Assembly (NCBI RefSeq): GCF_014193695.1
Contig: NZ_JACHZR010000008.1
Span: 62,001-126,000, forward strand
Source of the DNA: Rhizobium sp. BK316
GTDB taxonomy: Bacteria > Pseudomonadota > Alphaproteobacteria > Rhizobiales > Rhizobiaceae
Direction of reading: 5' to 3'
DNA length: 64,000 bases
Positions 1 through 8,894 of the stretch are shown in pieces. Within the stretch, counting starts at the first letter, position 1. Every line of letters starts with the position of its first letter. Position numbers and translations under genes: made by a program. The notes under the pieces were generated by a model that saw only the letters and a list, made by a program, of their open reading frames with translations, did not search any database and had not been told where the DNA came from.

Positions 1-68
1 GCGCCAGCCGGTCGACCATCCGACTCCGTTTGAGCCAACAGATTGCTGCAATCTGACCAGGAAATGCT

Positions 69-809
69 CTAGCGGCTGCGCGTGGTCGGCACGCCATGCG
101 GCGCAAGGACCGGCACAAAAACGCGGCGTGAAGCACGCGCGGCAACAGGAAGGCCCTGATAGAGCCGTTTTTGCGCCTCGACGATGATGACGCCCGAAAA
201 AGCCGGCCAGAGCGTGCGGCCGATCCGCTCGAAGCCGCGGCGCAGGCGCAGCACCGCGCGCAGTTTCGATGGCGGGAAGAACAGCGCCTCGGCCGTGGCG
301 CCTGGCGTGAAATTGGTCTCGCGCAGCAGATGGGTCAGCTGACCGCGCGAATAGGGCCGGCCCGAACCGAAGGGCGTATGCTCCATGCGCGCCCAGACAC
401 CACGACGGTTCGGCACGACGATGACGAGCCGTCCACCCGGCGCCAGCACCCGCCAGAGCTCCTTCAGCGTCTCGCGCGGGCTTTCGGCAAATTCCAGCGA
501 ATGCACCATCAGCACCCGGTCGATAGAGGAATCCGGCAGCGGCAATTCCTCGTCGAAGATCAATGCGGTGGAGGAAAGCGAGCCGACAGGCCAGTTCACT
601 GCCCCTTGCCCCGCCGGCATGAAAGCGAAGGTGCGTTCCGTATCGGCCTGGAACCGGTCGAGAAAGGGCACGGAGTAACCAATGCCCACAAGCCGCTCCT
701 GCGGCAGGCGCACCCAGAGCGACGACAGCGCCATGGCAATCGACTGCTCGGCCATGTGTCCGAGCTCGGAATGATAGAATTGGCGAAGGTCGACGATATC
801 GGCGTGCAT
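69..809 (-). CDS. class I SAM-dependent methyltransferase-like protein
   Basis: This 246-residue protein belongs to the Methyltransf_11 type. The late core motifs are clear: an acidic strand followed by a helix reading SLEFAESPRETLKELWRVL, then LAPGGRLVIVVPNR, the usual post-IV segment of Rossmann methyltransferases. The glycine-rich motif I is weak, because the region after residue 45 reads VGIGYSVPFLDRF, so SAM binding is inferred. The start is set at the ATG giving MHADIVDLRQFY, 12 codons inside the longest frame, because the extra N-terminal residues have no ribosome binding site and MHxDIVDLRQFY looks like a natural rhizobial start. It is divergent from gloB, 90 bp away. The substrate is unknown. 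Confidence 0.75.
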   Translation of the reverse strand: MHADIVDLRQFYHSELGHMAEQSIAMALSSLWVRLPQERLVGIGYSVPFLDRFQADTERTFAFMPAGQGAVNWPVGSLSSTALIFDEELPLPDSSIDRVLMVHSLEFAESPRETLKELWRVLAPGGRLVIVVPNRRGVWARMEHTPFGSGRPYSRGQLTHLLRETNFTPGATAEALFFPPSKLRAVLRLRRGFERIGRTLWPAFSGVIIVEAQKRLYQGLPVAARASRRVFVPVLAPHGVPTTRSR

Positions 810-899
810 TATCCCAAATGTTATCAGTGACCGGTTGGACTTCAAGGCCGGAACCTCTACATTCCCGGTCAGTTCAAGGGATAAGGGATTATTTGAGCA

Positions 900-1670
900 A
901 TGAAACCTTTGGAATTAGAAGTTTTTCTCTGCCGCAGCGACAATTTCGGCGTTCTCGTCCATGACCCGGAAACCGGGCAGACCGCCTCGATCGACGCGCC
1001 TGATGCGGCAGCCGTGGAAGCCGCTGCCGTGCGCCGCGGCTGGAACATCACCCATATCTTCACGACCCATCACCATATCGACCATGTGGAAGGCAATCTG
1101 GCGCTGAAGGAACAATACGGCCTGGAGATCATCGGCCCGGTCAACGAAGCAGTGGCGATCCCCGGCCTCGACAAGACGATGAGTGATGGCGACAGCTTCC
1201 TCTTCGGCGACCACACGGTCGACGTTATCGAAACGCCCGGCCACACGGCGGGCCATATCTGCTACCACTTTGTCGACGACAAGCTGCTCTTTGCTGCCGA
1301 TACGCTTTTTGCGCTCGGCTGTGGCCGCCTGTTCGAACGCCCAGCCGCCGACATGTGGCACTCGCTGCAGAAGCTTGCCGTTCTTCCGGATGAGACCACC
1401 GTCTATTTCGGCCACGAATATACGCTCTCCAACGCTCGTTTTGCGGTCACCATCGACCCGGACAACGAGCGCCTGAAAAGCCGCGCGGCGGAAATCGAGG
1501 CATTGCGCACCGAAGGCAAGTTCACCATTCCGACGACGCTGGCACTCGAAAAGGAAACCAATCCCTTCCTGCGCGCGGCCGATCCGACCATCCGCCGCAA
1601 CCTGCTGATGGAAGGCAAGACCAATGAAGAGGTCTTCGCCGAGATCCGCAAGCGCAAGGACAATTTCTAG
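900..1670 (+). CDS. gloB: hydroxyacylglutathione hydrolase (glyoxalase II)
   Basis: Glyoxalase II hydrolyses S-D-lactoylglutathione to D-lactate and glutathione in cytosolic methylglyoxal detoxification. The 256-residue length is typical. The metallo-beta-lactamase metal site THHHIDHVEGN is at residues 56-66, followed by the second ligand region ETPGHTAGHICY, the GCGRLFE segment, and FGHEYTLSNARFA, which is characteristic of GloB rather than generic metallo-beta-lactamases. The C-terminal substrate-binding part ends with the usual FAEIRKRKDNF. Three bases separate its stop from the next gene, so the two are probably co-transcribed. Confidence 0.95.
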   Translation: MKPLELEVFLCRSDNFGVLVHDPETGQTASIDAPDAAAVEAAAVRRGWNITHIFTTHHHIDHVEGNLALKEQYGLEIIGPVNEAVAIPGLDKTMSDGDSFLFGDHTVDVIETPGHTAGHICYHFVDDKLLFAADTLFALGCGRLFERPAADMWHSLQKLAVLPDETTVYFGHEYTLSNARFAVTIDPDNERLKSRAAEIEALRTEGKFTIPTTLALEKETNPFLRAADPTIRRNLLMEGKTNEEVFAEIRKRKDNF

Positions 1671-1673
1671 AGC

Positions 1674-2111
1674 ATGGCTGGCAAAGACCTTACCCCTGAG
1701 GACATCATCCGCGAGCTCGGCATGCAGCCCCATCCTGAAGGCGGCTGGTATGTGCAGACCTTTCGCGACGAGAATGGCGGCGCGCGCGGACATTCGACGG
1801 CGATCTATTATCTGCTGGCGAAAGGCCAGCGCTCGCACTGGCACCGCGTGCACGATGCCGCAGAAGCCTGGCACTACTATGCCGGTGCGCCTTTGGCGCT
1901 GCACCGTTCCGAAGACGGCAGCCACAGCGAGACGCTGAAACTCGGCACCGATATTGCCGGGGGCGAGCGACCACAGGCAATCATCCCCGCCAACTGGTGG
2001 CAATCGGCCGAGACGCTCGGCGACTATACGCTGGTCGGCTGCACGGTGGCGCCCGGCTTCGAATTCTCGCAATTCGAGATGGCGCCGCCTGACTGGAAAC
2101 CCGGCGCTTAA
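1674..2111 (+). CDS. cupin-fold protein, DUF985/Cupin_5 family
   Basis: This 145-residue protein has the family hallmarks HPEGGWYVQTFR near the N-terminus and SHWHRVHDAAEAWHYYAGAPL in the middle, where the histidines and glutamate form the cupin metal site. It also has the PANWWQSAE segment before the last strands. The molecular function of the family is not established; members are small single-domain beta-barrels. It starts 3 bp after gloB and probably shares its transcript. Its last four bases overlap the end of the convergent transporter gene. Confidence 0.9.
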   Translation: MAGKDLTPEDIIRELGMQPHPEGGWYVQTFRDENGGARGHSTAIYYLLAKGQRSHWHRVHDAAEAWHYYAGAPLALHRSEDGSHSETLKLGTDIAGGERPQAIIPANWWQSAETLGDYTLVGCTVAPGFEFSQFEMAPPDWKPGA

Positions 2112-3001
2112 GCCTGTTCCGCCACCGGCTGCATCTGCGGCTTGCGGCGGAACATTTCTTGCGCTGCCAACACCGCGCCGCCCGTGATCAGCAGGCAGGC
2201 AAGCACAATACGCCAACTGGGCTCGGCAATGCCGAAGACCGTCAGGATCAGCGTTGAAAGCAGTGGCGCGGCATAACTTGCGGCGCCAAGGATCTGAATA
2301 TCGCCGTTCTTGACCCCGTAATCCCATGCATAAAAGGCTGCACCGACGGGGAAAAGGCCAAGGCCGACGACAGCAATCCATTCAAAGCCTGTCTCCGGCC
2401 AGACGGTTGTCTCAAGACCCAAATGGCAGATCAGCGAAAGCGCCGACGTCGCAAGGCAGAAACCGGTGACGACATCGGTCGAAACGGCATCGAAACGCCG
2501 CGTCAGCAGCGAATAACCGGACCATGTGAAGGCGCAGAGAAATGCCGCGCCATAGCCGACGGCATAGGCGCCGTCGAAATCGATGCCGTTACGCCCGACG
2601 ATCAGGAAGGTGCCGCAAAGACCTGCCAGAGCGCCGACGATGTGATACCAGCGCAACCTCTCGCCCGGCAGCAGCGCCGAACCGACCACGATCAGCAGCG
2701 GCCAGAGATAGGCAATCAATCCCGCCTCGACGGCCGGCGCATTCCTGAGCGCCGTGAAATAGAGGAAGTGATAGCCGAACAGACCGGCAATGCCCGTGAT
2801 CCAGACCTTTGCCGGCTGCCTCAAGAGGACGATGCGCGACGGGTTAAGGATGAGCACGAGAATGCCGGGAATGCTGCCGATGACAAAGCAGATGGCCGAA
2901 AGCTGGAACGGCGGCATCTTGCCGGAGGCGGCCGTAAAGAGGGCCAGGAACGACCACATGAGAATGGCCGCAAAACCGATCAACGTTGCTCGAAGCTTCA
3001 C
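2108..3001 (-). CDS. EamA/DMT-family transporter (YddG-like)
   Basis: A 297-residue integral membrane protein with about ten hydrophobic segments in two EamA repeats (roughly residues 5-135 and 145-285). The opening IGFAAILMWSFLALFT and the helix LFGYHFLYFTALRNAPAVEAGLI match the aromatic amino acid/metabolite exporter branch of the drug/metabolite transporter superfamily. The substrate cannot be read from sequence. The gene is convergent with the cupin gene (4-bp overlap) and 33 bp downstream of the DUF3108 gene on the same strand. Confidence 0.88.
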   Translation of the reverse strand: MKLRATLIGFAAILMWSFLALFTAASGKMPPFQLSAICFVIGSIPGILVLILNPSRIVLLRQPAKVWITGIAGLFGYHFLYFTALRNAPAVEAGLIAYLWPLLIVVGSALLPGERLRWYHIVGALAGLCGTFLIVGRNGIDFDGAYAVGYGAAFLCAFTWSGYSLLTRRFDAVSTDVVTGFCLATSALSLICHLGLETTVWPETGFEWIAVVGLGLFPVGAAFYAWDYGVKNGDIQILGAASYAAPLLSTLILTVFGIAEPSWRIVLACLLITGGAVLAAQEMFRRKPQMQPVAEQA

Positions 3002-3034
3002 CCGTCCCCCTCGCGGAGACTTACGAAAGCTCCG

Positions 3035-3817
3035 TCAGCTGTTCACGCGGCCGTACTTCACAGCCGTGATCGTCACCGTCCCGTATTCCGTGGGAATGCG
3101 GACGTAGACCGGAGCATATACATTTGCCGCCTGCGCCTTGGCAAACCAGATTTCCATGCGGTTGCTCTTGCTGAGGTAGACGAGATCCTTGCGTCCCTTC
3201 TTATAGCCGGAGCGCGGAATGAAGCGCACGCCGCAGACGGTCGCCTTACCCTTGAACCCATCGGTCGAGAAATCTTCATCGCCCTTCGGCGAAAGCACAA
3301 GGTCCATGCGCGTCTCACCGTCGAAGATCGGCAGCTTCTGTGAACAGACATCGGTATCGCCGGTGAAGATGAGGCCCGAGATCGGGTCGAGCACGGCGCG
3401 CATATCACCCTGCGTTACCGGAATCCATTCCTTCGGCCGACGCGGCTCCGGTGTGGTGGTGGCCGAAACGATATTGCCGTTGCGGTAGCTGACCTCGTAG
3501 GTGCGAACCTTTTTGCCGGTCTTGTAATAGAGGACATATTTTGCCGCCTGCAGCCGGTCATTGCGTACCATCCCCGTAACGCTGGTCTTGGCCAGGATAT
3601 CGGTGACGAGATCGGCAAGCCCGGCCGATTTGATGTCGCCGTCGATTTTGTAGCTGTGATCGTCTTCGATTTTGGTGAGAAAGGCCGCCCGCGCGATCGT
3701 CAGGCCGGCAAGGGCTACCCTGTACTCAGTACGGTGCTGTACTTCGCTCGCACCGGCCGGCAGGGCCAGAAGCGCCGCAAATGCCGAAACTAAAATCCGT
3801 CTGCCCAGATGAGCCAT
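3035..3817 (-). CDS. exported DUF3108 domain protein
   Basis: A 260-residue protein with an N-terminal signal peptide (MAHLGRRILVSAFAALLALPAGASE) and a mature beta-rich DUF3108 domain: EYRVALAGLTIARAAFLTKI near the start, YLSKSNRMEIWFAK and VYVRIPTEYGTVTITAVKY near the end. It is predicted periplasmic or envelope-associated; the family role is unknown. The frame is open 54 codons further upstream, but the internal ATG at 3817 is used because it gives the signal peptide directly. It is divergent from rpmB with a 241-bp gap. Confidence 0.82.
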   Translation of the reverse strand: MAHLGRRILVSAFAALLALPAGASEVQHRTEYRVALAGLTIARAAFLTKIEDDHSYKIDGDIKSAGLADLVTDILAKTSVTGMVRNDRLQAAKYVLYYKTGKKVRTYEVSYRNGNIVSATTTPEPRRPKEWIPVTQGDMRAVLDPISGLIFTGDTDVCSQKLPIFDGETRMDLVLSPKGDEDFSTDGFKGKATVCGVRFIPRSGYKKGRKDLVYLSKSNRMEIWFAKAQAANVYAPVYVRIPTEYGTVTITAVKYGRVNS

Positions 3818-4058
3818 GGTGAGAGCCTTGTCCTGCCGGGCCGCTTGCGCCCTTGCACTACGGTCTATACTCCTGCCGCATTGCGAAGAAAACAGCAGCT
3901 TTTTGACAGAATTGCGGGAAAGGCCAAGGTTTGGCTTGACGCGCGCGACCGGTCTGACTATAGAACCGCAACTTTCCAATCATGGCCTGATGGATTGCGC
4001 AGCTGGTTGTTGCCGGATTGTCATTCAATGGCCCGAGAAAAACAAGAATAGGTGTTCC

Positions 4059-4355
4059 ATGTCCCGCATGTGCGAATTGACCGGCAAGGCAGTCCTGACT
4101 GGTAACAATGTCAGCCATGCCAACAACAAGACCAAGCGCCGGTTCCTCCCGAACCTGTGCCAGGTTACGCTGATCTCCGACGCGCTCGGCCAGCGTTACC
4201 GTCTTCGCGTTTCGGCTGCTGCTCTTCGTTCCGTCGAGCATCGTGGCGGCCTCGATGCCTTCCTGCTGAAGGCAAACGAAGGCGAACTTTCGATGCGCGC
4301 TCGCCTGCTGCGTCGCCAGATCGTCAAGAAGACTGCTGAAGTGGCTGCTGCCTAA
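4059..4355 (+). CDS. rpmB: 50S ribosomal protein L28
   Basis: This is a 98-residue ribosomal protein L28. The opening MSRMCELTGKAVLTGNNVSH and the following NNKTKRRFLPNL are diagnostic, as is RVSAAALRSVEHRGGLDAFL. The frame is open far upstream to 3816, but the family always starts at MSR, so the ATG at 4059 is used, preceded by AGGTG. L28 is part of the large ribosomal subunit. The gene is monocistronic here, followed by a strong hairpin terminator. Confidence 0.97.
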   Translation: MSRMCELTGKAVLTGNNVSHANNKTKRRFLPNLCQVTLISDALGQRYRLRVSAAALRSVEHRGGLDAFLLKANEGELSMRARLLRRQIVKKTAEVAAA

Positions 4356-4383
4356 GCTCGGCCTCAGTCTTCCAAAAGCTTCG

Positions 4384-4419
4384 AAAGGCTTGCACGGATA
4401 ATATCCGGACAAGCCTTTT
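4384..4419 (+). terminator. rho-independent terminator after rpmB
   Basis: AAAGGCTTG at 4384-4392 pairs with CAAGCCTTT at 4410-4418. An inner stem CGGATAATATCCG extends the hairpin, and T residues follow. It lies 28 bp after the rpmB stop. Confidence 0.85.
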
Positions 4420-4490
4420 GCTTTATCAGGCTGGCCCTAGTCCCAGCCCGAAATCTCACTCGAACTGGTGGCATCACCCAGGATAAAAAA

Positions 4491-5126
4491 ATGCTGAAGA
4501 CCCGCTATACGTTTGCCTATGTCGCCTTGATGACGCTCGTCGTCGTCGCCTCCAACTTCCTCGTCCAGTTTCCGCTGAAGGCGACGGTCGCCGGCATCGA
4601 TCTCGCCGACATTCTCACCTGGGGCGCCTTTTCCTATCCGATCGCCTTCCTGATCACCGACCTGACGAACCGCCAGTTCGGCCCGCAGGCTGCGCGCAAG
4701 GTGGTTTTCGCCGGTTTTGTCGTCGGTGTCGCCCTTTCCTTCTTCACCTCGGTTCCGCGTATCGCGATCGCCTCCGGCTCGGCCTATCTCGCCGGCCAGC
4801 TTCTCGATATCGCTGTCTTCAATCGCCTGCGCCGTCAGGCCTGGTGGCGCGCACCGCTCGTCGGCTCGCTGATCGGCTCGGCGCTGGATACGGTGATGTT
4901 CTTCTCGTTATCTTTCGCCGCCTTCTTCGTCTTCCTCGGCCCGAACGAACCTTTCGCGCTGGAAAACGCGCCGATCTTCGGCGTCCTCTCGACGGAAGCT
5001 CCGCGCTGGATCTCCTGGGCACTCGGCGATTTCGCGGTAAAGATGCTTGTCGGCCTGGTGATGCTGATGCCCTATGGCGCGCTCATGAACGTGCTGCGCC
5101 CGATGCAATCCGCTGCGGCACGGTAA
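4491..5126 (+). CDS. queuosine precursor transporter (VUT/YhhQ family)
   Basis: A 211-residue inner membrane protein with six hydrophobic segments. The segments ADILTWGAFSYPIAFLITD, LTNRQFGPQAARKVVFAGF and GSLIGSALDTVMFFSLSF are the recognisable conserved parts of the family that imports queuine precursors (preQ0/preQ1) for tRNA modification. An AGGA ribosome binding site precedes the ATG. It stands alone after rpmB. The upstream 70 bp was examined for a preQ1 riboswitch and none was convincing. Confidence 0.9.
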   Translation: MLKTRYTFAYVALMTLVVVASNFLVQFPLKATVAGIDLADILTWGAFSYPIAFLITDLTNRQFGPQAARKVVFAGFVVGVALSFFTSVPRIAIASGSAYLAGQLLDIAVFNRLRRQAWWRAPLVGSLIGSALDTVMFFSLSFAAFFVFLGPNEPFALENAPIFGVLSTEAPRWISWALGDFAVKMLVGLVMLMPYGALMNVLRPMQSAAAR

Positions 5127-5253
5127 ATACCGTCCCGCAATCCGCCCTCGGATCGTAATCTTCGCGTTCCCCACCCTTGCTTCTTCTCGCTTTGGATGGA
5201 GATCATTTCTGGTCGAGCGACCCAGGAAAACGCTCTGATCATGAATGCTGGAC

Positions 5254-5285
5254 GGGCTGGCTGCAGACCTTGCTGCAACCAGCCC
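5254..5285. terminator. hairpin between convergent genes, probable bidirectional terminator
   Basis: GGGCTGG at 5254-5260 pairs with CCAGCCC at 5279-5285, with additional pairing of CTGCA/TGCAA-type bases inside. It lies between the convergent transporter gene and kinase-like gene. There is no long T-tract, so efficiency is uncertain. Confidence 0.5.
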
Positions 5286-5318
5286 GCACCAACCCAATGG
5301 CGACGCGAACTGCAGATC

Positions 5319-5879
5319 TCACGACGCGTGCGGGCGCCTTGCAATGACCGCCGGATGGCTCAGCACCTCCGCAACGAGTTCTCCGACAGGCCGTGATGAA
5401 TCGAGCCACAAGATCGGCCTTGTCAGCGTCTTCAGCCACGCTTCATGCCCGACGAGACTTCGACGTTCCGGTCCCGCCGTATCATAGCTCTCTGCCCATT
5501 CCATGAATTCGCGACTTTTCACCGCCATGTCACCACCAAGCCTGATCCTGTCGCCGTAACGCTCCTCCTCGCGCTTACGGATACGCTCCATACGCACGAT
5601 GGGATCGATCCTCAGAAAGACCACCAGATCGTAAAGCGGCTCGAATTCCCCGCCCCATTTCATCGCCGAGCCGGAAAGCACCCAGTCTGCATCGGGAAGC
5701 GCCTCTTGCCTGAGCATCGCGATACGCGCCCCGACCTCGCGCTGCGTCGTAAAGGGCGGATCGGTCGGCATCCAGAAGAAATCGTCGGTATCGAGATGAC
5801 GGATGCCAAGCGTTTCGGCCAGCGCCAGGCCAAGCGTGGACGTGCCGGAGCCCGAGGCTCCCGTGATATGGATGTGCAT
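5319..5879 (-). CDS. P-loop NTPase, adenylate kinase-like
   Basis: A 186-residue cytosolic protein with a near N-terminal P-loop, GASGSGTSTLG at residues 7-17, where the usual lysine before the serine is replaced by threonine (GSGTST), as in several adenylate-kinase-like proteins that recognise atypical substrates. It continues with HLDTDDFFW (acidic residues in the NMP-binding region), VFLRIDPIVRMERIRKREEERYG (LID-like arginines) and LWLDSSRPV. The phosphate acceptor is unknown. Its start is 80 bp from the next gene on the same strand. Confidence 0.8.
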   Translation of the reverse strand: MHIHITGASGSGTSTLGLALAETLGIRHLDTDDFFWMPTDPPFTTQREVGARIAMLRQEALPDADWVLSGSAMKWGGEFEPLYDLVVFLRIDPIVRMERIRKREEERYGDRIRLGGDMAVKSREFMEWAESYDTAGPERRSLVGHEAWLKTLTRPILWLDSSRPVGELVAEVLSHPAVIARRPHAS

Positions 5880-5958
5880 GATACGCTCTCTTAAAGGGTG
5901 ATATCCGCGAAGGGACGGACCGGATAGCGCAGAGTTATGACAGCCGTTCGACGGCCGC

Positions 5959-6957
5959 TCAATCGATGAGCCGGAATTCCAACATCAGATTGCGCTGCAG
6001 GATGGAGTGATTGTCGTCAGACACCAGGATGACATGCGTCGTGCCATCGGCTGCCTGGAAGGCATCGAACCCTTCCATATTGTCGATATTGTAATTGAAG
6101 TTGCCCTCGACGAGCAACTCGCCGTTCACGATGGCGCCGGGCTTGATGTCTGCTCCCTTGATGCGGCGAATGCGCATGCCGATACCTTCGGCCATGTTGA
6201 AGCGCCGCTCCAGAAGCAGCAGGTCGCCACCCGGCAGAAATGCACCGTCAGTCACATCGAAACTGCCATCCTTCTCGACCGTGAACTGCCCCTTCAGCGG
6301 CCCGCCCAGAATAGCCGCAAGCCGGTTGCCATCTTCGTCGAGACTGCGCTCCGCCACGATTACGGGCGCGCCTTTCAGCGGGCTCGAGGCGGGAGCCACC
6401 ACAACGGCTTCAATCGCGCGGTTTGCCCGCATCTCGTCGCGGGGAATGAGGATCCCGATCGTCGACAGGGATCGCGAGTCGAGAAAACCGGGGTTCGGAT
6501 AGACATCGACGCGATGGTCCTGCTCAAAGGAGACGAGAATCCGGTCGCCATCCAACGCGAGGCCTTCCGCATCCATGTGGCCCTTGCCCTCATAGGTCCG
6601 GCCGATGCGATCCCGCATCGGCGTGATCTCGACGCCCGAAAGGCCCGACAGCCTGCCCTTGGCGTCGCGTTCGATGTTGCCGGTCAGCCAGTGCCCGGTA
6701 TCGAGAACGCCGAGGAAACCCTTGCCGTCAGGCCGCATGCGGATGGAGGAAAGCGAGCCGAAGAGCGAATTGCTCGACACCATCTCCAGCCCGCCGATAA
6801 ATTCCAAAGGGCCGAAGCGGGTTTCGTTACGGCCGATGTGGAAATCCGAAATCTGCCGGCTGATGATCTTTGCGGGCTCGCCCGCATGAGCGCCAGACAA
6901 TCCTGTCGCGAGGCCAAGGACGACCAGGGCCGCGCGAGACAGATTTCCAAACGCCAT
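5959..6957 (-). CDS. exported esterase-like/phytase-family protein (DUF4246-type Phytase-like domain)
   Basis: A 332-residue exported protein. A signal peptide (MAFGNLSRAALVVLGLATGLSG, cleavage after AHA) precedes a single beta-propeller-like Phytase-like domain: ISDFHIGRNETRFGPLEFIGG, GFLGVLDTGHWLTG, GHMDAEGLALDGDRILVSFEQ, NMEGFDAF and the C-terminal LVSDDNHSILQRNLMLEF. Such proteins are annotated as esterase-like activity of phytase, but a substrate has rarely been shown. The ATG at 6957 is preferred to an in-frame TTG two codons upstream. It follows cobT by 23 bp and may be transcribed with it. The exact family number in the call is uncertain; the domain type is the point. Confidence 0.8.
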   Translation of the reverse strand: MAFGNLSRAALVVLGLATGLSGAHAGEPAKIISRQISDFHIGRNETRFGPLEFIGGLEMVSSNSLFGSLSSIRMRPDGKGFLGVLDTGHWLTGNIERDAKGRLSGLSGVEITPMRDRIGRTYEGKGHMDAEGLALDGDRILVSFEQDHRVDVYPNPGFLDSRSLSTIGILIPRDEMRANRAIEAVVVAPASSPLKGAPVIVAERSLDEDGNRLAAILGGPLKGQFTVEKDGSFDVTDGAFLPGGDLLLLERRFNMAEGIGMRIRRIKGADIKPGAIVNGELLVEGNFNYNIDNMEGFDAFQAADGTTHVILVSDDNHSILQRNLMLEFRLID

Positions 6958-6980
6958 GCGCAAGTTTCCCCGAGACTGTA

Positions 6981-8882
6981 TCAGCCTGCACGGCGCAGGC
7001 GACCACCGCGCGGCTGTGCGGCATGATCCTCGAACAGTTCGGCAAGCTGTTCGGTCATGGCGCCGGCAAGCTCGTCCGCATCGACGATCGTCACGGCGCG
7101 GCGATAGTAACGCGTTACGTCATGGCCGATGCCGATTGCCAGAAGCTCGACCGGGGAACGCGTCTCGATCTGTTCGATCACGGCGCGCAGGTGCCGCTCC
7201 AGATAATTGCCCGGATTGACCGAAAGCGTGGAATCGTCGACCGGCGCACCATCCGAAATCATCATTAGGATACGACGCTGCTCACGGCGGGCAAGCAGGC
7301 GGTTATGCGCCCAGATCAGTGCCTCGCCGTCGATATTTTCCTTGAGCAGGCCTTCGCGCATCATCAGGCCGAGATTGGGCCGTACACGCCGCCACGGGGC
7401 ATCGGCCGACTTGTAGATGATGTGGCGCAGGTCGTTGAGCCGGCCCGGCGTCTGCGGCTTGCCATTCGCAAGCCAGTTTTCGCGTGCCTGACCGCCCTTC
7501 CACGCCTTGGTCGTGAAGCCGAGGATCTCGACCTTGACGCCACAGCGCTCCAGCGTGCGCGCCAGGATATCGGCACAGGTGGCGGCAACCGTGATCGGCC
7601 GGCCGCGCATGGAGCCGGAATTATCGATCAGCAGGGTCACGACCGTATCGCGGAACTGCGTATCGCGCTCCATCTTGAAGGAGAGCGGTTGCGTCGGATC
7701 GATGATGATGCGCTGCAGGCGGGCCGTATCGAGATAGCCTTCCTCGAGATCGAAATCCCAGGAACGGTTCTGCTGCGCCATCAGCTTGCGCTGCAGGCGG
7801 TTGGCGAGACGGCCGACCGCACCCTGAAGATGCGCCAGCTGCTTGTCGAGGAAAGCGCGCAGGCGTTCCAGTTCGGCGGCATCGCACAGCTCTTCGGCCG
7901 TGATGATCTCGTCGAATTCCTCCGTATAGATGTGGTAATCGACCTTTTCGTTGAAATCGGCAAACGGTGTGTTCGGACGGCGGGTCTCGCCCGGCGTCTC
8001 GGAATCGTCGTCGCCTTCTTCCATCATGTCGTCGTCGGAGATCTCGGCGCCTTCGGTCTCGCCGTCCTCCATCTGCTCGTCGGCGACTTCGCTGTCCTCG
8101 ACGGGGGCCGCATCGCTGCCGGCATCCTCGTCGATCTCGTCCTCGTTCTGCTCGTCGCCCGTCGGCTGATTGTCCTCGTTGGACTGATCGTCGGAGTCCG
8201 GATCGCTGTCGTCATCGCCATATTCCTCGGCCATTTCCATGGCCGAGAGCATATTGCGGATGACCTTCGAGAAGGCCTGCTGGTCGTTGATGACGCCGGA
8301 GAGATTGTCGAGCTCGCTGCCAGCCTTTTCCTGGATAAAGGAACGCCAGAGATCGAGCACCTTGCCGGCGGAAGCAGGCGGCTTCTGGCCGGTGAGCTTC
8401 TCGCGCACCATCATGGCGACAGCCTCACCGATCGGCGCGTCTTCCTGCCGTTCGATGCCGGTGAAATTCGCCTTGGCGTATTTCTCCTCGGTCATGGAGC
8501 GCAGGTTCGCGGCCATGCCCTCCATGCGCAACGCGCCGATCGATTCCACGCGTGCCTGCTCGACGGCGTCGAAGATCACGCGGGCATCCAATCCCTGTGG
8601 CGCCATGGTGGAATGCACCTTCTCGTCATGGCAGGCGATGCGGAGCGCCATGGAATCGCCAAGGCCGCGGGTAACCGCCAGCTCATGCGCCGTCGGACGC
8701 TTGGAAAGCTCCGGCAGGCGGATTCGCTCACCCGTCATGCCCGGACGCTCGTTGGCGAAAGTAACCTCCACCTCGGCATCACCAGCGATAGCGCGCACGG
8801 AACCGGTTATTGCCCGGCGCAACGGTTCGACATCAACGGGCGCACCGGGCTTTGCTTTCGAATTGTCTCCGCGAGCTGCCAT
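6981..8882 (-). CDS. cobT: cobaltochelatase subunit CobT
   Basis: CobT, 633 residues, is the large AAA-partner subunit of aerobic cobaltochelatase, which with CobS and CobN inserts cobalt into hydrogenobyrinate diamide in cobalamin synthesis. The N-terminal third is helical, residues 221-298 form a very acidic Asp/Glu linker, and the C-terminal third is a von Willebrand A domain with an intact MIDAS motif DNSGSM at residues 420-425 and SDGAPVDDSTL later. It lies 12 bp after cobS on the same strand, the usual rhizobial cobS-cobT pair. cobN is not in the window. Confidence 0.96.
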   Translation of the reverse strand: MAARGDNSKAKPGAPVDVEPLRRAITGSVRAIAGDAEVEVTFANERPGMTGERIRLPELSKRPTAHELAVTRGLGDSMALRIACHDEKVHSTMAPQGLDARVIFDAVEQARVESIGALRMEGMAANLRSMTEEKYAKANFTGIERQEDAPIGEAVAMMVREKLTGQKPPASAGKVLDLWRSFIQEKAGSELDNLSGVINDQQAFSKVIRNMLSAMEMAEEYGDDDSDPDSDDQSNEDNQPTGDEQNEDEIDEDAGSDAAPVEDSEVADEQMEDGETEGAEISDDDMMEEGDDDSETPGETRRPNTPFADFNEKVDYHIYTEEFDEIITAEELCDAAELERLRAFLDKQLAHLQGAVGRLANRLQRKLMAQQNRSWDFDLEEGYLDTARLQRIIIDPTQPLSFKMERDTQFRDTVVTLLIDNSGSMRGRPITVAATCADILARTLERCGVKVEILGFTTKAWKGGQARENWLANGKPQTPGRLNDLRHIIYKSADAPWRRVRPNLGLMMREGLLKENIDGEALIWAHNRLLARREQRRILMMISDGAPVDDSTLSVNPGNYLERHLRAVIEQIETRSPVELLAIGIGHDVTRYYRRAVTIVDADELAGAMTEQLAELFEDHAAQPRGGRLRRAG

Positions 8883-8894
8883 GATCGACTGGCC

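Noticed and set aside
4420..4490. Possible preQ1 riboswitch upstream of the queuosine precursor transporter gene
   Set aside because: The expected stem-loop plus A-rich tail pairing was not found; only the family function suggested it.
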